Below, in pieces: positions 1-8,891 of a DNA stretch of 64,000 nucleotides. How positions within the stretch are numbered: position 1 is the stretch's first letter; the number at the start of each line of letters is the position of its first letter. A program made the position numbers and the translations under genes. Source of the stretch: Nitrospira sp. (GTDB lineage Bacteria; Nitrospirota; Nitrospiria; Nitrospirales; Nitrospiraceae); contig CP060501.1 of NCBI GenBank assembly GCA_024760545.1, positions 2,021,501 through 2,085,500 of the forward strand. Direction: 5' to 3'. Under the pieces are notes generated by a model. It had not been told where the DNA came from, did no database searches, and worked only from the letters and a program-made list of their open reading frames with translations.

Positions 1-353
1 ATGAAGACACCAAACAACTTCGTGTCCGTCTTATTCAGGAAGAGTTCGATGAGTTGAAAGAAGCGATGGCCACCGGAAATCTCGCCGCCGTGGCGAAAGA
101 AATGGCGGACCTCCTTTATGTCACCTATGGAACCGCGGTTTCCTATGGAATCGATATGGAACCGGTGTTCCAGGAGGTGCATCGATCGAACCTCAGCAAA
201 GTTGGCGGTTACAAGCGGGCTGATGGAAAATGGGTGAAACCTCCCACCTACTCGCCAGCCGACATCGAATCGATTGTGGAGACTCAACGGGAGCGCCTGC
301 TGGCGAGACAGATATCTGCTCATGACGCCGCCGGTTCTCCTCGAAATTCATGA
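1..353 (+). CDS. MazG/PRA-PH-like nucleotide pyrophosphohydrolase, 5' end outside window
   Basis: The frame is open from the first bases, so the start lies upstream of the window. The visible part carries the EExxE...ExxD metal-binding pattern of all-alpha NTP pyrophosphohydrolases (EEFDE followed by EMADLLY). After it comes a tail with HRSNLSKVGGYKRADGKWVKPP, typical of the phosphoribosyl-ATP pyrophosphohydrolase-like subfamily. Such enzymes hydrolyse (d)NTPs or related nucleotides to the monophosphate plus pyrophosphate in the cytoplasm. The substrate cannot be read from sequence. Its TGA overlaps the ATG of the PilZ gene (ATGA), so the two are probably co-translated. A TTG at 54 is only an internal codon. 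Confidence 0.8.
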   Translation, partial: EDTKQLRVRLIQEEFDELKEAMATGNLAAVAKEMADLLYVTYGTAVSYGIDMEPVFQEVHRSNLSKVGGYKRADGKWVKPPTYSPADIESIVETQRERLLARQISAHDAAGSPRNS

Positions 354-862
354 GAGACCCACGCTGCCCAAGTTGTGGAACCCCCTTCGTCCGTGTGATT
401 TATGACGAAGGAACCATGGAGCGGATATTGAACCGCTTCGGGATATTCCCATTCCGGTGTCAACTCTGTACCACGCGCTTCCGAGTCTTTCGGAGCCATG
501 CAGCCGATCAAAAGTCGGTCACGGATCGCCGGCAATACAAACGATTGGCCGTGTCGTTCCGTGCCAACCTTCTCTCAGAGTCCGCCGTGCGGATGGACAA
601 CCGTGTGACAGACATCTCCATGGGAGGCTGCACGCTTGAAACAACGACAACGTTGCCTCAGGGGACGTTTGTTGAGTTGGTCATCAAGCCCGCTTCCAAC
701 GAAGAGCCTATTAAGATCGAGACGGCCATGGTGTGTTCTTCGCGCCAGGAGTCGATGGGCATCCGCTTCCTCGAAATGGTGGGAGACGACAAGAACCGCC
801 TCAGCCAGGTCATCCTGAGTTTGCTGGTTGGACAAAGCGCCAACCTACACCTGTTCTCGTGA
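350..862 (+). CDS. Zinc-ribbon PilZ domain protein (c-di-GMP receptor-like)
   Basis: 170 residues. The N-terminus has two CxxC pairs (C6/C9 and C37/C40), a small zinc ribbon. From about residue 58 a PilZ domain follows, with the arginine-rich RRQYKR motif (R60-R65) and the D88-I-S-M-G-G motif that together bind cyclic di-GMP in this family. It probably acts as a c-di-GMP-responsive adaptor in the cytoplasm. The partner is unknown. The start overlaps the preceding gene by 4 bp. The 3' end overlaps the convergent panC by 18 bp. A GGDEF protein at 40199 could be one source of the ligand. Confidence 0.85.
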   Translation: MRDPRCPSCGTPFVRVIYDEGTMERILNRFGIFPFRCQLCTTRFRVFRSHAADQKSVTDRRQYKRLAVSFRANLLSESAVRMDNRVTDISMGGCTLETTTTLPQGTFVELVIKPASNEEPIKIETAMVCSSRQESMGIRFLEMVGDDKNRLSQVILSLLVGQSANLHLFS

Positions 863-1738
863 AGATCTCTCGAGACGCGAGGAAGGCCTTCGTGGTGCGG
901 CCACCAGCAGATTATCAATAAGGCGCACGGAGCCGAGACGCACAGCTCCAAGCAACACCGCCTTCTGCGTGACTGTCGAAAGCGGTTCGAGGGTTGCGGG
1001 ATCGCAGACCGCCAGATAGTCGATCGTCAACATTGGTTCGTCTTTGATAATCTGATCCATCGCTGACCGCACAGCTTCTCCATCAATGACGCCCTTCCGG
1101 ATGGCCTGGGCTCCCGCACGAAGACTTTTATACAACGTGGGGGCGCGAACTCGTTCGTCTGGAGAAAGATAGACATTGCGCGAGCTCATCGCCAGTCCAT
1201 CTTTCTCACGCACTGTCGGATGCACGACAATCTGAGCACCGAGATTCAGGTCTTTCACCAGCTGCTGAACCAGCGCCGATTGCTGAAAATCCTTCTGCCC
1301 AAAGAGTGCGAGCTGAGGACGGACGATTCCGAGGAGTTTCGTCACAACCGTCGCCACTCCGGAAAAATGATGCGGGCGCACCTCCCCTTCCCACCGGCGA
1401 GCGATAGCTGGGAGCATCACCGAGGTTTGAAATCCCGCCGGATACATGGCAGTGGCAGAGGGTTCAAAACAGACATCGACACCTTCCCGTTTGCATAACG
1501 CACGATCGCGCGTGATGGGACGCGGATACTTGGTGAAATCTTCCTGCGGACCGAATTGCGTGGGGTTCACGAAGATACTGACCACGAGGGCATCGCATCG
1601 CAATCGTGCTGCTCGAATCAGCGCCCGATGGCCTTCGTGCAACGCCCCCATGGTCGGCACCAACCCGATCTTCACTCCTTCACGCCTGAATCGCTCACTC
1701 CAGGCTGCCATGGCAGTGGGGGAACGAATGATCTTCAT
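845..1738 (-). CDS. panC: Pantothenate synthetase
   Basis: 297 residues, a little over the usual 280. It condenses pantoate with beta-alanine using ATP, the last step of pantothenate (vitamin B5) synthesis. Family signatures are complete: the N-terminal VPTMGALHEGH segment with the HxGH nucleotide-binding motif, VSIFVNPTQFGP, the FGQKDFQQ loop, and the KMSKS-like MSSRN segment near residue 190. The ATG overlaps the folK stop (ATGA), so it is translated with folK in a minus-strand unit dapL-folK-panC. The C-terminal 20 residues are Arg/Ser-rich and extend past the usual end. Confidence 0.96.
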   Translation of the reverse strand: MKIIRSPTAMAAWSERFRREGVKIGLVPTMGALHEGHRALIRAARLRCDALVVSIFVNPTQFGPQEDFTKYPRPITRDRALCKREGVDVCFEPSATAMYPAGFQTSVMLPAIARRWEGEVRPHHFSGVATVVTKLLGIVRPQLALFGQKDFQQSALVQQLVKDLNLGAQIVVHPTVREKDGLAMSSRNVYLSPDERVRAPTLYKSLRAGAQAIRKGVIDGEAVRSAMDQIIKDEPMLTIDYLAVCDPATLEPLSTVTQKAVLLGAVRLGSVRLIDNLLVAAPRRPSSRLERSSREQV

Positions 1739-2289
1739 GTGTCGGGTGGTGAACTACAGGCAGGACGTGAACCGTATCTCGTTGAAGGCTGGGGAAAAAG
1801 CAGAGACGCTTGCGACTGATCTTTGGTCTCGGCCAGTAACTGAGCCGCCGATTGTTTGAGCGTTGGATGGACCCAAAGCGGATCGAGCTCATTCAGAGGC
1901 ATGAGGACAAAGCGTCGTTGATGGAGACGGGGATGCGGGATCGTCAAACCCGGTTCATTGATCACACGTTGACCATAGAAGAGAATGTCCAGATCCATCG
2001 TGCGGGGGCCGGATCGACGGTCATCATCCCGTCCGAGGGCACGCTCGATCTCCTGGAGCGTCGTGAGGAGACTCTGCGGGGTAATGTCGGTTTCAAGCTG
2101 CACCACCCCATTGAGAAACCACTCCTCGCCCGGATCGGTCCCGTCACGAACCGGTTCCGTCTCATAGAGCAGTGAGACGCCACTGAGCTGTGAGTGCGGC
2201 AGGAGACTCAGCAACGTCACGGCCCGATCGCAAAAATCGACTCGATCGCCGGCATTTGACCCGAATCCGATGAAGACGGTCTCTTTCAT
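1735..2289 (-). CDS. folK: 2-amino-4-hydroxy-6-hydroxymethyldihydropteridine pyrophosphokinase
   Basis: 184 residues. It transfers pyrophosphate from ATP to 6-hydroxymethyl-dihydropterin in folate synthesis. Visible signatures are the N-terminal FIGFGSNAGDR, the central LQEIERALGRD, and the HPPK signature SGPRTMDLDILFYG with the metal-binding DLD, then IPHPRLHQRRFVLMPL. It lies between dapL (66 nt gap) and panC (4 bp overlap) on the minus strand. The C-terminal 30 residues after the canonical end look unstructured. Confidence 0.96.
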   Translation of the reverse strand: MKETVFIGFGSNAGDRVDFCDRAVTLLSLLPHSQLSGVSLLYETEPVRDGTDPGEEWFLNGVVQLETDITPQSLLTTLQEIERALGRDDDRRSGPRTMDLDILFYGQRVINEPGLTIPHPRLHQRRFVLMPLNELDPLWVHPTLKQSAAQLLAETKDQSQASLLFPQPSTRYGSRPACSSPPDT

Positions 2290-2355
2290 GGACGTATCTC
2301 GTGAAGCGTGTTCGGGAATCGTCAGAACTCGAACGGCGCTTCGCGAACGACGAGA

Positions 2356-3531
2356 TCAAAAACCTGTTTTCTTGATCCGTTCGACTGCTTCTGCCAACCG
2401 TTCTTTGGACGTGCAGAGCGTCATGCGGATATACCCTTCTCCAGGCGCTCCGAACCCATTGCCGGGCGTCGTCACGATCCCGGCCTTTTCCAAAAGATTC
2501 GCAGTAAACGAGGTCGACGTATAGCCCTTCGGAACCGTCACCCACACATAGAACGCAGCCGGCGGCGGATTCACTTCTAACCCCAAGTTCTTGAGGCCGG
2601 GGATCAACGTGTCTCGACGATCTTGGTAGGTTTTTCTCAAGCTGTCGGTCACAGAATCGTCCAGGCCCAGAGCCGTAATACCGGCTTCTTGAACCGCCTC
2701 AAAGCAGCCGGAATCCAGGTTGCTCTTCACCTTACCCAGGCCACCCAAGACATCTTTGTTGCCGACAGCAAAGCCGATGCGCCATCCAGTCATGTTGTAC
2801 GTCTTGGAAAGTGAATGGAACTCGACTCCCACATCCTTGGCGCCGTCAACCTCCATGAAGCTCGTCGGCCGACGTCCGTCGTAGTAAATCTCTGAATAGG
2901 CCGCATCATGACACACGATGACCTGGTGTTCCTGGGCGAAATCCACGACGCGCTTGAAGTAGTCCTTGGTCATAATCACCGAGGTGGGATTGTTCGGCGA
3001 ATTGAGCCACATCAGCTTGGCTTTCATGGCCACGTCCTTGGGAATGGCATTCAGATCCGGCAGGAACCCGTTCGCTTTCGTCAGCGGCATGAAGTGAGAC
3101 ACGCCCCCCGAGAAACCGGTGCCGACGGGATACACCGGATAGCCTGGACTTGGAACCAGCACAACATCGCCGGGATCGACAAAGGCCAGATGAATGTGGC
3201 CGATCCCTTCCTTCGAGCCGATCAAAGTCAGAACTTCGTTGGCAGGATCGAGCGTCACATTGAAGCGCCGCTTGTACCAACCAGCCACGGCTTTCCTGAA
3301 GGACAACATGCCTTCATAGGAAGGGTATTGGTGGTGTTTGGGGTTCTTGGCTGCGGCGGCCAAGCTGTCGATAATTGGGGCCGGCGTCGGCAAGTCAGGA
3401 TCACCGATACCGAGATTGATGATATCGACTCCACGGGCGATGGCCTCTTGTTTCATCTTGTCGATGGCGGCAAAGAGGTACGGCGGTAAGGTCTTGATGC
3501 GCGTCGCGACTTCAATCGGGAAACCGGCCAT
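2356..3531 (-). CDS. dapL: LL-diaminopimelate aminotransferase (class I/II PLP aminotransferase)
   Basis: 391 residues from the ATG at 3531, which has AAAGGAG upstream; a GTG at 3564 would add 11 residues but includes that ribosome site. Fold type I aminotransferase: NLGIGDPDLPTP near the N-terminus, GSKEGI, the NSPNNPT substrate/PLP loop (about 178-184), HDAAYSEI, and the PLP Schiff-base motif SLSKTYNMTGWR with K243. DapL converts tetrahydrodipicolinate to LL-diaminopimelate in one step for lysine and peptidoglycan. Assignment within the family rests on overall resemblance to the bacterial DapL type; other aminotransferase specificities are possible. Confidence 0.85.
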   Translation of the reverse strand: MAGFPIEVATRIKTLPPYLFAAIDKMKQEAIARGVDIINLGIGDPDLPTPAPIIDSLAAAAKNPKHHQYPSYEGMLSFRKAVAGWYKRRFNVTLDPANEVLTLIGSKEGIGHIHLAFVDPGDVVLVPSPGYPVYPVGTGFSGGVSHFMPLTKANGFLPDLNAIPKDVAMKAKLMWLNSPNNPTSVIMTKDYFKRVVDFAQEHQVIVCHDAAYSEIYYDGRRPTSFMEVDGAKDVGVEFHSLSKTYNMTGWRIGFAVGNKDVLGGLGKVKSNLDSGCFEAVQEAGITALGLDDSVTDSLRKTYQDRRDTLIPGLKNLGLEVNPPPAAFYVWVTVPKGYTSTSFTANLLEKAGIVTTPGNGFGAPGEGYIRMTLCTSKERLAEAVERIKKTGF

Positions 3532-3655
3532 TATGGTCTCACTCCTTTCATGCGTATCAGCCACCGGACGACGATCGGGGTTGAACCGGAAGTCTGGCGG
3601 CCGCTCTAAGTCAGTTTAATCAAGTTGCTAGGTTACTTCAGCGCAGCGTCGGCAA

Positions 3656-4342
3656 TCAACGTGCGGAATTCAGCAGGTAGGCAACAAGCCGGTCCGCCAC
3701 AACATGCGATGGGGAAAGGTGAGGAAGTGCCGTTGCTTTCACTTGAGGAGCCGTAAGACGAGCTTTCATCAAATCCGGGGCACATTCACGGCATAGCGAA
3801 TCGATCCCGCCTTCTTCCATCTCCAAATGGAACAGAAGGCCATATGCACGGTCCCCATAACGAAATGCCTGCAGTGGCGCAATTTCAGATCCCACCAACG
3901 GCACGCAGCCCTTCGGAAGGTCAAAGATCTCACCGTGCCATTCGAAGACGTCGAAGGCCTCGGGGACTGTCCCAAACACGGGATCCTGTTTCCCCTCATC
4001 AGTCAGGCGAACAGGTGTCATGCCGATTTCCAAGGCCTTGCCAGATCGGATGGAGGAGCCAAGCGCCTTGGCCATGAACTGGCTTCCCAAGCACACCCCG
4101 ATCACCGGCTTGCCAGCGTGAAGCGCAGCTCTGATGAAGTCGGTTTCTTCATGGATCCACATATCCGGATCATTCACCGACATCGGACCGCCCATGACGA
4201 TGAGCAAGTCCCCCGCATCTTTGGGGACGCCATCCTTCGGGACAAGAGAATATTCAAGGCTCACACCGCGCTTGGCTAGGGCCTTCGCGAACGCTCCCGG
4301 CCCTTCGAAGGGAACATGTTGGAGGCAGACAGCTTTCGGCAT
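3656..4342 (-). CDS. Class I glutamine amidotransferase-like protein
   Basis: 228 residues from ATG 4342; a longer reading to 4405 is possible but starts ahead of the domain. The triad of class I amidotransferases is present: C84 in GVCLGSQ, H172 and E174 in LLFHLEM. It is a stand-alone domain like GMP-synthase-type amidotransferase paralogs, which may hydrolyse glutamine or act on gamma-glutamyl compounds. No synthetase partner is adjacent. It faces away from the amylase gene; the two starts are only about 50 bp apart, so promoters overlap the coding ends. Confidence 0.8.
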   Translation of the reverse strand: MPKAVCLQHVPFEGPGAFAKALAKRGVSLEYSLVPKDGVPKDAGDLLIVMGGPMSVNDPDMWIHEETDFIRAALHAGKPVIGVCLGSQFMAKALGSSIRSGKALEIGMTPVRLTDEGKQDPVFGTVPEAFDVFEWHGEIFDLPKGCVPLVGSEIAPLQAFRYGDRAYGLLFHLEMEEGGIDSLCRECAPDLMKARLTAPQVKATALPHLSPSHVVADRLVAYLLNSAR

Positions 4343-4395
4343 CTTCGTCCGACTTGGCAGAAACGAACGAGAGGTACGACCTGGACTTTCCCTCG

Positions 4396-6420
4396 ATGGA
4401 TACATACACTGTCCCTACGAAAGCGGCAAGGGAAGAATCTCCCGGCAGAACGGATCAGGAACGTATGCCACCCCCCGGGGCTCAAACAATCCTCAGCCGG
4501 CCAATACCTCAAAACCTCAGTGATGTCATGTTTCCTCGGCGCCAGCACTTTCATGCATCACCGGGCGATTGGCGCGACGAGATCCTCTATTTTCTCCTCG
4601 TCGATCGATTCAGCGATGGGCGTGAGGCATCCAGACCGCTGCTCGATCGGAGCCGGCGTTCGTCGTTTCGGCCTCAGAGGCATGATGGGCAATCTTGGCG
4701 GTGGGATCGTTGGGCCGAATCAGGCGCGCATCGATGGCAGGGAGGAACGCTCAGCGGTGTAGTATCCAAGCTCGGCTATCTGCATGACTTGGGTGTTACC
4801 ACGCTATGGTTGAGTCCCGTGTTTAAACAGCGTGGACACCTCGACACGTTTCATGGCTATGGGATTCAGCATTTCTTAGATGTAGATCCTCGATTCGGAA
4901 CCAGGAACGATCTGGTCGCGCTGGTCGAAGCCGCTCACTCGCGCGGCATCCGCATCATCCTGGACATTATTTTCAACCATTCCGGGTTCAATTGGGTCTA
5001 TCCGGGAGGAGTTCAAGAGCCTCCATACAAACCGTTTCCGGATCGCTACGCCTTTGGTTCATGGTTGGGACGAACGGGTGAGGAGATCGGCGGCACCATC
5101 ACAGACCTTGAAACCGGTGTTTGGCCGACCGAATTACAGGCCATCGATTGCTACACCAGAGCGGGCATGGGAAATCTTGGGGCCGGCAGTCTGGATGACC
5201 CCAACGCGGAACATAAGCGAACAGATTTTTTTACCTTGCGCGACTTCGGGCTCAGCGCACGCGGGGTTCTCGATCACCTGGCTGCGTGTTATCGCTACTG
5301 GATCGCCCTCACCGACTGCGATGGTTTTCGAATCGATACCTTGAAGCATGTGTCGTTCGAAGAAGGACGGAATTTCTGTGGCGCGATCAAGGAGTTTGCC
5401 GCCAATCTTGGAAAGGCCAATTTCCTGCTGGTCGGTGAAGTGGCCGGAGGCGACTTTGCGCAGGATCGTTACCTGGATGTACTCGGACGAAATCTTGATG
5501 CCGCGTTGGATATCGGCGAGATGCGGATGACGCTTCACGATGTCGCCAAAGGGCTGGCCTCTCCTCAAGCATACTTCGACGGCTTCGACGCCGGCAACGC
5601 AGAGATGGGGTCACATCGGAATATCGGCCAACGGCATGTCTCGATCTTGGATGACCACGACCATGTCTTTGGTCAAAAGATCCGCTTCTCCAGCGAAGCG
5701 GCGTCGGAAGAGCAAGTGGTCGCCGGTGTGGCACTGCAGTTGTTCACGCTGGGTATTCCATGCGTGTACTATGGAACAGAACAATCCTTTGCCGGACCGG
5801 AAGAGTCGGAACGCCGATTTCTTCCCGGTTGGAAGGGCGGCGATTATGCCGACCGATATCTGCGCGAGACCATGTTCGGCCCCGAGCATCCTCGAGCCCC
5901 TGGACGTGCAGGCTTGTCAGCGACCAATGGTCTCGACCAGAGCCTTCCGGGCTTCGGTCCATTTGGAACGGCAGGCGCACACTGCTTCGACTCTCATTTT
6001 CACACCTATCGCCGGATTGCAGCGCTCACGGCAGTTCGAACGCAATTTCCGGTTTTACGGGTGGGTCGGCAGTATTCGCGGCCGATCTCGCTATTCAATG
6101 GACCATTTCTCTTTCGAGGGCCGGGTGAACTCGTCGCATGGTCGAGAATTCTCAGTGATGAAGAAGCCCTGTGCGTGATGAATGCCCATGGGACGCAAGT
6201 TCGAGGCGGCGATGTGGTGGTAGATGCGGATCTCAACCCGGACGGTTCGGCTCTCACTGTTGTTGCGAACAGCATGGAAGCGGGAAGTGGAACGTCCGTG
6301 GGAATAGCTCATCCGGTTGGATCACAGCTTCCAATCAAGCGACGTACCGACGGCACGGCCTTCGTTGAGATTCGTAATATGGCTCCTTCCGGCGTGATCG
6401 TCGCGGTCAATCATTCGTAA
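4396..6420 (+). CDS. Alpha-amylase family glycosyl hydrolase (GH13)
   Basis: About 674 residues. All four GH13 regions are visible: DIIFNHSG (region I), GFRIDTLKHV with the nucleophile Asp (II), LLVGEV with the acid Glu (III), and ILDDHDHV (IV). The catalytic domain begins at GDWRDEILYFLLVDRF, about 55 residues in. The C-terminal 100 residues form a beta domain. No signal peptide is visible, so it probably works on cytoplasmic glycogen or maltodextrin. The start is uncertain: ATGs at 4396, 4465 (AGGA 3 nt upstream) and 4528 are all possible; a TTG at 4354 is less likely. Confidence 0.9.
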   Translation: MDTYTVPTKAAREESPGRTDQERMPPPGAQTILSRPIPQNLSDVMFPRRQHFHASPGDWRDEILYFLLVDRFSDGREASRPLLDRSRRSSFRPQRHDGQSWRWDRWAESGAHRWQGGTLSGVVSKLGYLHDLGVTTLWLSPVFKQRGHLDTFHGYGIQHFLDVDPRFGTRNDLVALVEAAHSRGIRIILDIIFNHSGFNWVYPGGVQEPPYKPFPDRYAFGSWLGRTGEEIGGTITDLETGVWPTELQAIDCYTRAGMGNLGAGSLDDPNAEHKRTDFFTLRDFGLSARGVLDHLAACYRYWIALTDCDGFRIDTLKHVSFEEGRNFCGAIKEFAANLGKANFLLVGEVAGGDFAQDRYLDVLGRNLDAALDIGEMRMTLHDVAKGLASPQAYFDGFDAGNAEMGSHRNIGQRHVSILDDHDHVFGQKIRFSSEAASEEQVVAGVALQLFTLGIPCVYYGTEQSFAGPEESERRFLPGWKGGDYADRYLRETMFGPEHPRAPGRAGLSATNGLDQSLPGFGPFGTAGAHCFDSHFHTYRRIAALTAVRTQFPVLRVGRQYSRPISLFNGPFLFRGPGELVAWSRILSDEEALCVMNAHGTQVRGGDVVVDADLNPDGSALTVVANSMEAGSGTSVGIAHPVGSQLPIKRRTDGTAFVEIRNMAPSGVIVAVNHS

Positions 6421-6434
6421 GCGCTGTGGCCTTG

Positions 6435-6455
6435 GAGGGAAACCCGTGATCCCTC
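6435..6455 (+). terminator. Weak hairpin downstream of the amylase gene
   Basis: A 6-bp inverted repeat, GAGGGA and TCCCTC, with a 9-nt loop, starts 15 nt after the amylase stop. There is no T-run after it, so it is at best a weak or Rho-assisted terminator. Confidence 0.3.
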
Positions 6456-6487
6456 GCGCATCAGTATGACCTCAGGTGAGAACTATT

Positions 6488-7000
6488 GTGCCCACTGGCC
6501 TTCTTGCCATCTGCAACGACATCACGACACTTCGCGTTGATGCGATCGTCAATGCGGCGAACGAGTCTCTGCTTCCCGGCGGTGGGGTGTGCGGGGCTAT
6601 CCATCGCGCAGCGGGACCGGAATTGGCGCAGGAATGCCGACTGCTCGGCGAGTGCCAAGCCGGTGACGCGAAACTGACCAAGGGCTATGGTCTGCCTGCC
6701 CGCTATGTCATTCATACGGTCGGACCGGTCTGGCACGGCGGGAACAAGGGCGAGCCGACACTGCTCGCCTCCTGCTATCGCCGCTCTCTCGAGATCGCGG
6801 CCGCACATGGCCTTGAGACCATAGCCTTTCCAAGTATCAGCACAGGCATCTACGGCTATCCGATCGACCTTGCCGCCCAGGTGGCGATTGAGTCGGTTCG
6901 TACCATTCTGCTCGAATTTCCCAACGTCCGAGAAGTGATGTTCTGTTGCTTCTCTCCCCGGGATTTGGCGGTGTACAACAAGTACCTCGCCGGAATGTGA
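6488..7000 (+). CDS. Macro domain protein (ADP-ribose / O-acetyl-ADP-ribose hydrolase-like)
   Basis: 170 residues. MacroD-type motifs are clear: [22 protein letters not shown] (the Asn and glycine loop that hold ADP-ribose) and [11 protein letters not shown] near residue 115. Family members remove ADP-ribose from proteins or deacetylate O-acetyl-ADP-ribose. The GTG at 6488 is chosen because AGGTGAG lies 7 nt upstream; an in-frame GTG at 6476 would include this ribosome site. It is a single-domain cytoplasmic protein. No ADP-ribosyltransferase is adjacent. Confidence 0.9.
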   Translation: MPTGLLAICNDITTLRVDAIVNAANESLLPGGGVCGAIHRAAGPELAQECRLLGECQAGDAKLTKGYGLPARYVIHTVGPVWHGGNKGEPTLLASCYRRSLEIAAAHGLETIAFPSISTGIYGYPIDLAAQVAIESVRTILLEFPNVREVMFCCFSPRDLAVYNKYLAGM

Positions 7001-7121
7001 CGAGCGACTTCGCCAATGCTCCTTTCTCCCCTTCTACCTCAGACGCTTCAACCAATCCTCCGAGTCGAATACTCTCGCACCGCTGGCAGTGCGTCCAGGC
7101 CTGCGCTACAATCGGCGTATC

Positions 7122-7940
7122 GTGAAACACTCCATCAAGGACGCTGAGGATCTACGCTGGCTGATCGGCCATACGGGCGGTTTCCGCTCCGGCTATGTGA
7201 CCGATATACAGATATCCAAGCGCCGCCTCTTCGACGAAGGATCCGGACGTGAGGTGCCGGCCGGTACCACCATCTCGGTCACCATCCGGTACGAGGTGCG
7301 CGGGTTGATTCGAGTGGCCAAGCTCACCATGACCGGCGTGACGGATTTTTCGGTCTTCGAGCAGGATGGGGCCGACTGCTCATCGCTCAGCATTATCCAG
7401 ACGGAACTCAGCGCCGGGAAGCTGCGTTTCTGGTTTGATCCGCAGGGGGAACTGTATGTCGTGTGCGATGAGGCGCATCTGGAGGAAGTCGCTACGCCTT
7501 TCGTGACGGCCCAGCAGGCTGCAGAACTTGCTCGATGGACCTTCCAAGGCCGGACTGCCGAAGGTCCGACGGTCCAGTGGCTGTTACACGAGCTGGATCA
7601 GGCCGATTTGCCTTGCGTGTGGCGCGAAACGAAGCGGACAGGTGCCGTCCATCCGGCGGTGCAGTGGGAGGGTGATCTGATTCCGGCAGGCGATTCTGCG
7701 GTCAATGGGGACAACATGGTTCATGTCATGGCCTATGGTCCTCTGGAAGGGCAAGGTTTCGGTCTGATGCTACGAGTATTTGGTATGCAGGACCGACAGA
7801 TGAGCCGTATTCTTGAAGTCCTTGCCGATCACATCACTCAACATTTTCCGGGCGATTGTCTCGTCGGTACGACGATCATACCGGGCCGCGAATGGGAAAC
7901 CTGGCTGATTCGAGAACACTATTCACGACGTAATGGGTGA
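7122..7940 (+). CDS. Uncharacterised protein
   Basis: About 272 residues from GTG 7122; the reading frame can extend to 7089. No family recognised. The N-terminal half has alternating beta-rich segments, the C-terminal half mixed alpha/beta. No signal peptide or membrane segment. A TACAAT box at 7107-7112 sits only 9 nt before the GTG and no Shine-Dalgarno is visible, so a very short leader is possible. It ends 23 nt before the convergent methyltransferase gene. Confidence 0.7.
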   Translation: MKHSIKDAEDLRWLIGHTGGFRSGYVTDIQISKRRLFDEGSGREVPAGTTISVTIRYEVRGLIRVAKLTMTGVTDFSVFEQDGADCSSLSIIQTELSAGKLRFWFDPQGELYVVCDEAHLEEVATPFVTAQQAAELARWTFQGRTAEGPTVQWLLHELDQADLPCVWRETKRTGAVHPAVQWEGDLIPAGDSAVNGDNMVHVMAYGPLEGQGFGLMLRVFGMQDRQMSRILEVLADHITQHFPGDCLVGTTIIPGREWETWLIREHYSRRNG

Positions 7941-7963
7941 GAAGATGGAAGCTGAAGGGTGGT

Positions 7964-8701
7964 TCAGTGCGCGTGTTCCGGGGAATAACGCCCGTTACCG
8001 TTCCCATTGGAAAAGCCGTTTGTGCCGCTGCCGTTCACATAGCCTGAAACATTGTGAGACGTGCCGTTTCCGTTCGTCTGTTTACCCTTTCCATTGACAC
8101 ATTCGACCAAAGCCCACAGCCGCAGCGGGTTCACACTCTGCTTCCGAGCAATATGCAACGATGTCCCCTCTAACACGGTATTGAGCGACAAATCCGTCCG
8201 CCAGCCTAGATGCTTGGTCAAAGGAGAGAGCACCTTTTCTACGGCTGCGATCACCTTGTTACCGTTGCTGAAGTGGTTCAACATGATGATGCGGCCCCCT
8301 GGTCGGCAGACCCGAATCATCTCATTGACCACCTTGCGATAGTCGGGAACCGCCGTCACGACATAGGCCGCGACAACGGTATCGAAGCTGTCATCGGCGA
8401 ACTCCATCGCTCCTGCATCCATCCGATGAAGCTGGATGTGATCAAGGCGGTGGGCTTCTGCCTTTTCCTTCGCTTTTGCGAGCATGCCCTCTGAGAGATC
8501 GATTCCCACAATGCGGCAATGTCGAGGATACATCGGAAGAGCCAGACCGGTTCCCACGCCCACTTCGAGGATCTGCTCATTCGGTTGCACATCGAGGTTG
8601 CGAATGGCTGATTCTCGCCCTTCCTGGAAGACTTTGCCGAAAACTTGATCGTAAAACCCCGCGTAGGAAGTATAAACACGTTCAATTTTATGGAGATCCA
8701 T
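7964..8701 (-). CDS. Class I SAM methyltransferase, PmtA-like, with Asn/Gly-rich tail
   Basis: 245 residues from ATG 8701, which has GGAGGAGGGT directly upstream (the TTG 12 nt earlier is inside the ribosome site). SAM-binding motif ILEVGVGTGLALPMYP near residue 45, acidic loop VGIDLSEGML, motif II DSFDTVVAAYVV, motif III GGRIIMLNHFS. The pattern fits phosphatidylethanolamine N-methyltransferases or ubiquinone-type methyltransferases; lipid substrate is an inference. The last 43 residues are low complexity (NGNGT, NGSGTNG, SNGNGNG) ending in PEHAH, which is not part of the fold. Confidence 0.82.
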   Translation of the reverse strand: MDLHKIERVYTSYAGFYDQVFGKVFQEGRESAIRNLDVQPNEQILEVGVGTGLALPMYPRHCRIVGIDLSEGMLAKAKEKAEAHRLDHIQLHRMDAGAMEFADDSFDTVVAAYVVTAVPDYRKVVNEMIRVCRPGGRIIMLNHFSNGNKVIAAVEKVLSPLTKHLGWRTDLSLNTVLEGTSLHIARKQSVNPLRLWALVECVNGKGKQTNGNGTSHNVSGYVNGSGTNGFSNGNGNGRYSPEHAH

Positions 8702-8841
8702 ACCCTCCTCCAAACCTCAAACGACCCACTCTCTGCGTACCCCAGCTGCAGAGTGGCAGACAGCTATGCCGACGCGGGATGAAATTTAAAATTATGGCGG
8801 GAAACCCATGATGCAAGGCCCGCCGGAACGCAGCCCGCCGT

Positions 8842-8870
8842 ACTGTAGCCAACTCATCTTCATGAGTCAA
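8842..8870 (-). promoter_or_regulatory. Sigma-70-type promoter for the methyltransferase gene
   Basis: On the minus strand TTGACT (8870-8865), a 17-nt spacer and TACAGT (8847-8842). It matches the consensus at 5/6 and 4/6 positions and lies about 140 nt upstream of the ATG at 8701. Confidence 0.5.
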
Positions 8871-8891
8871 CAGATTCTTGGAGGAACTGTG

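Noticed and set aside
2908-3489. Plus-strand frame of 193 codons across dapL
   Set aside because: Antisense shadow of a clear aminotransferase gene.
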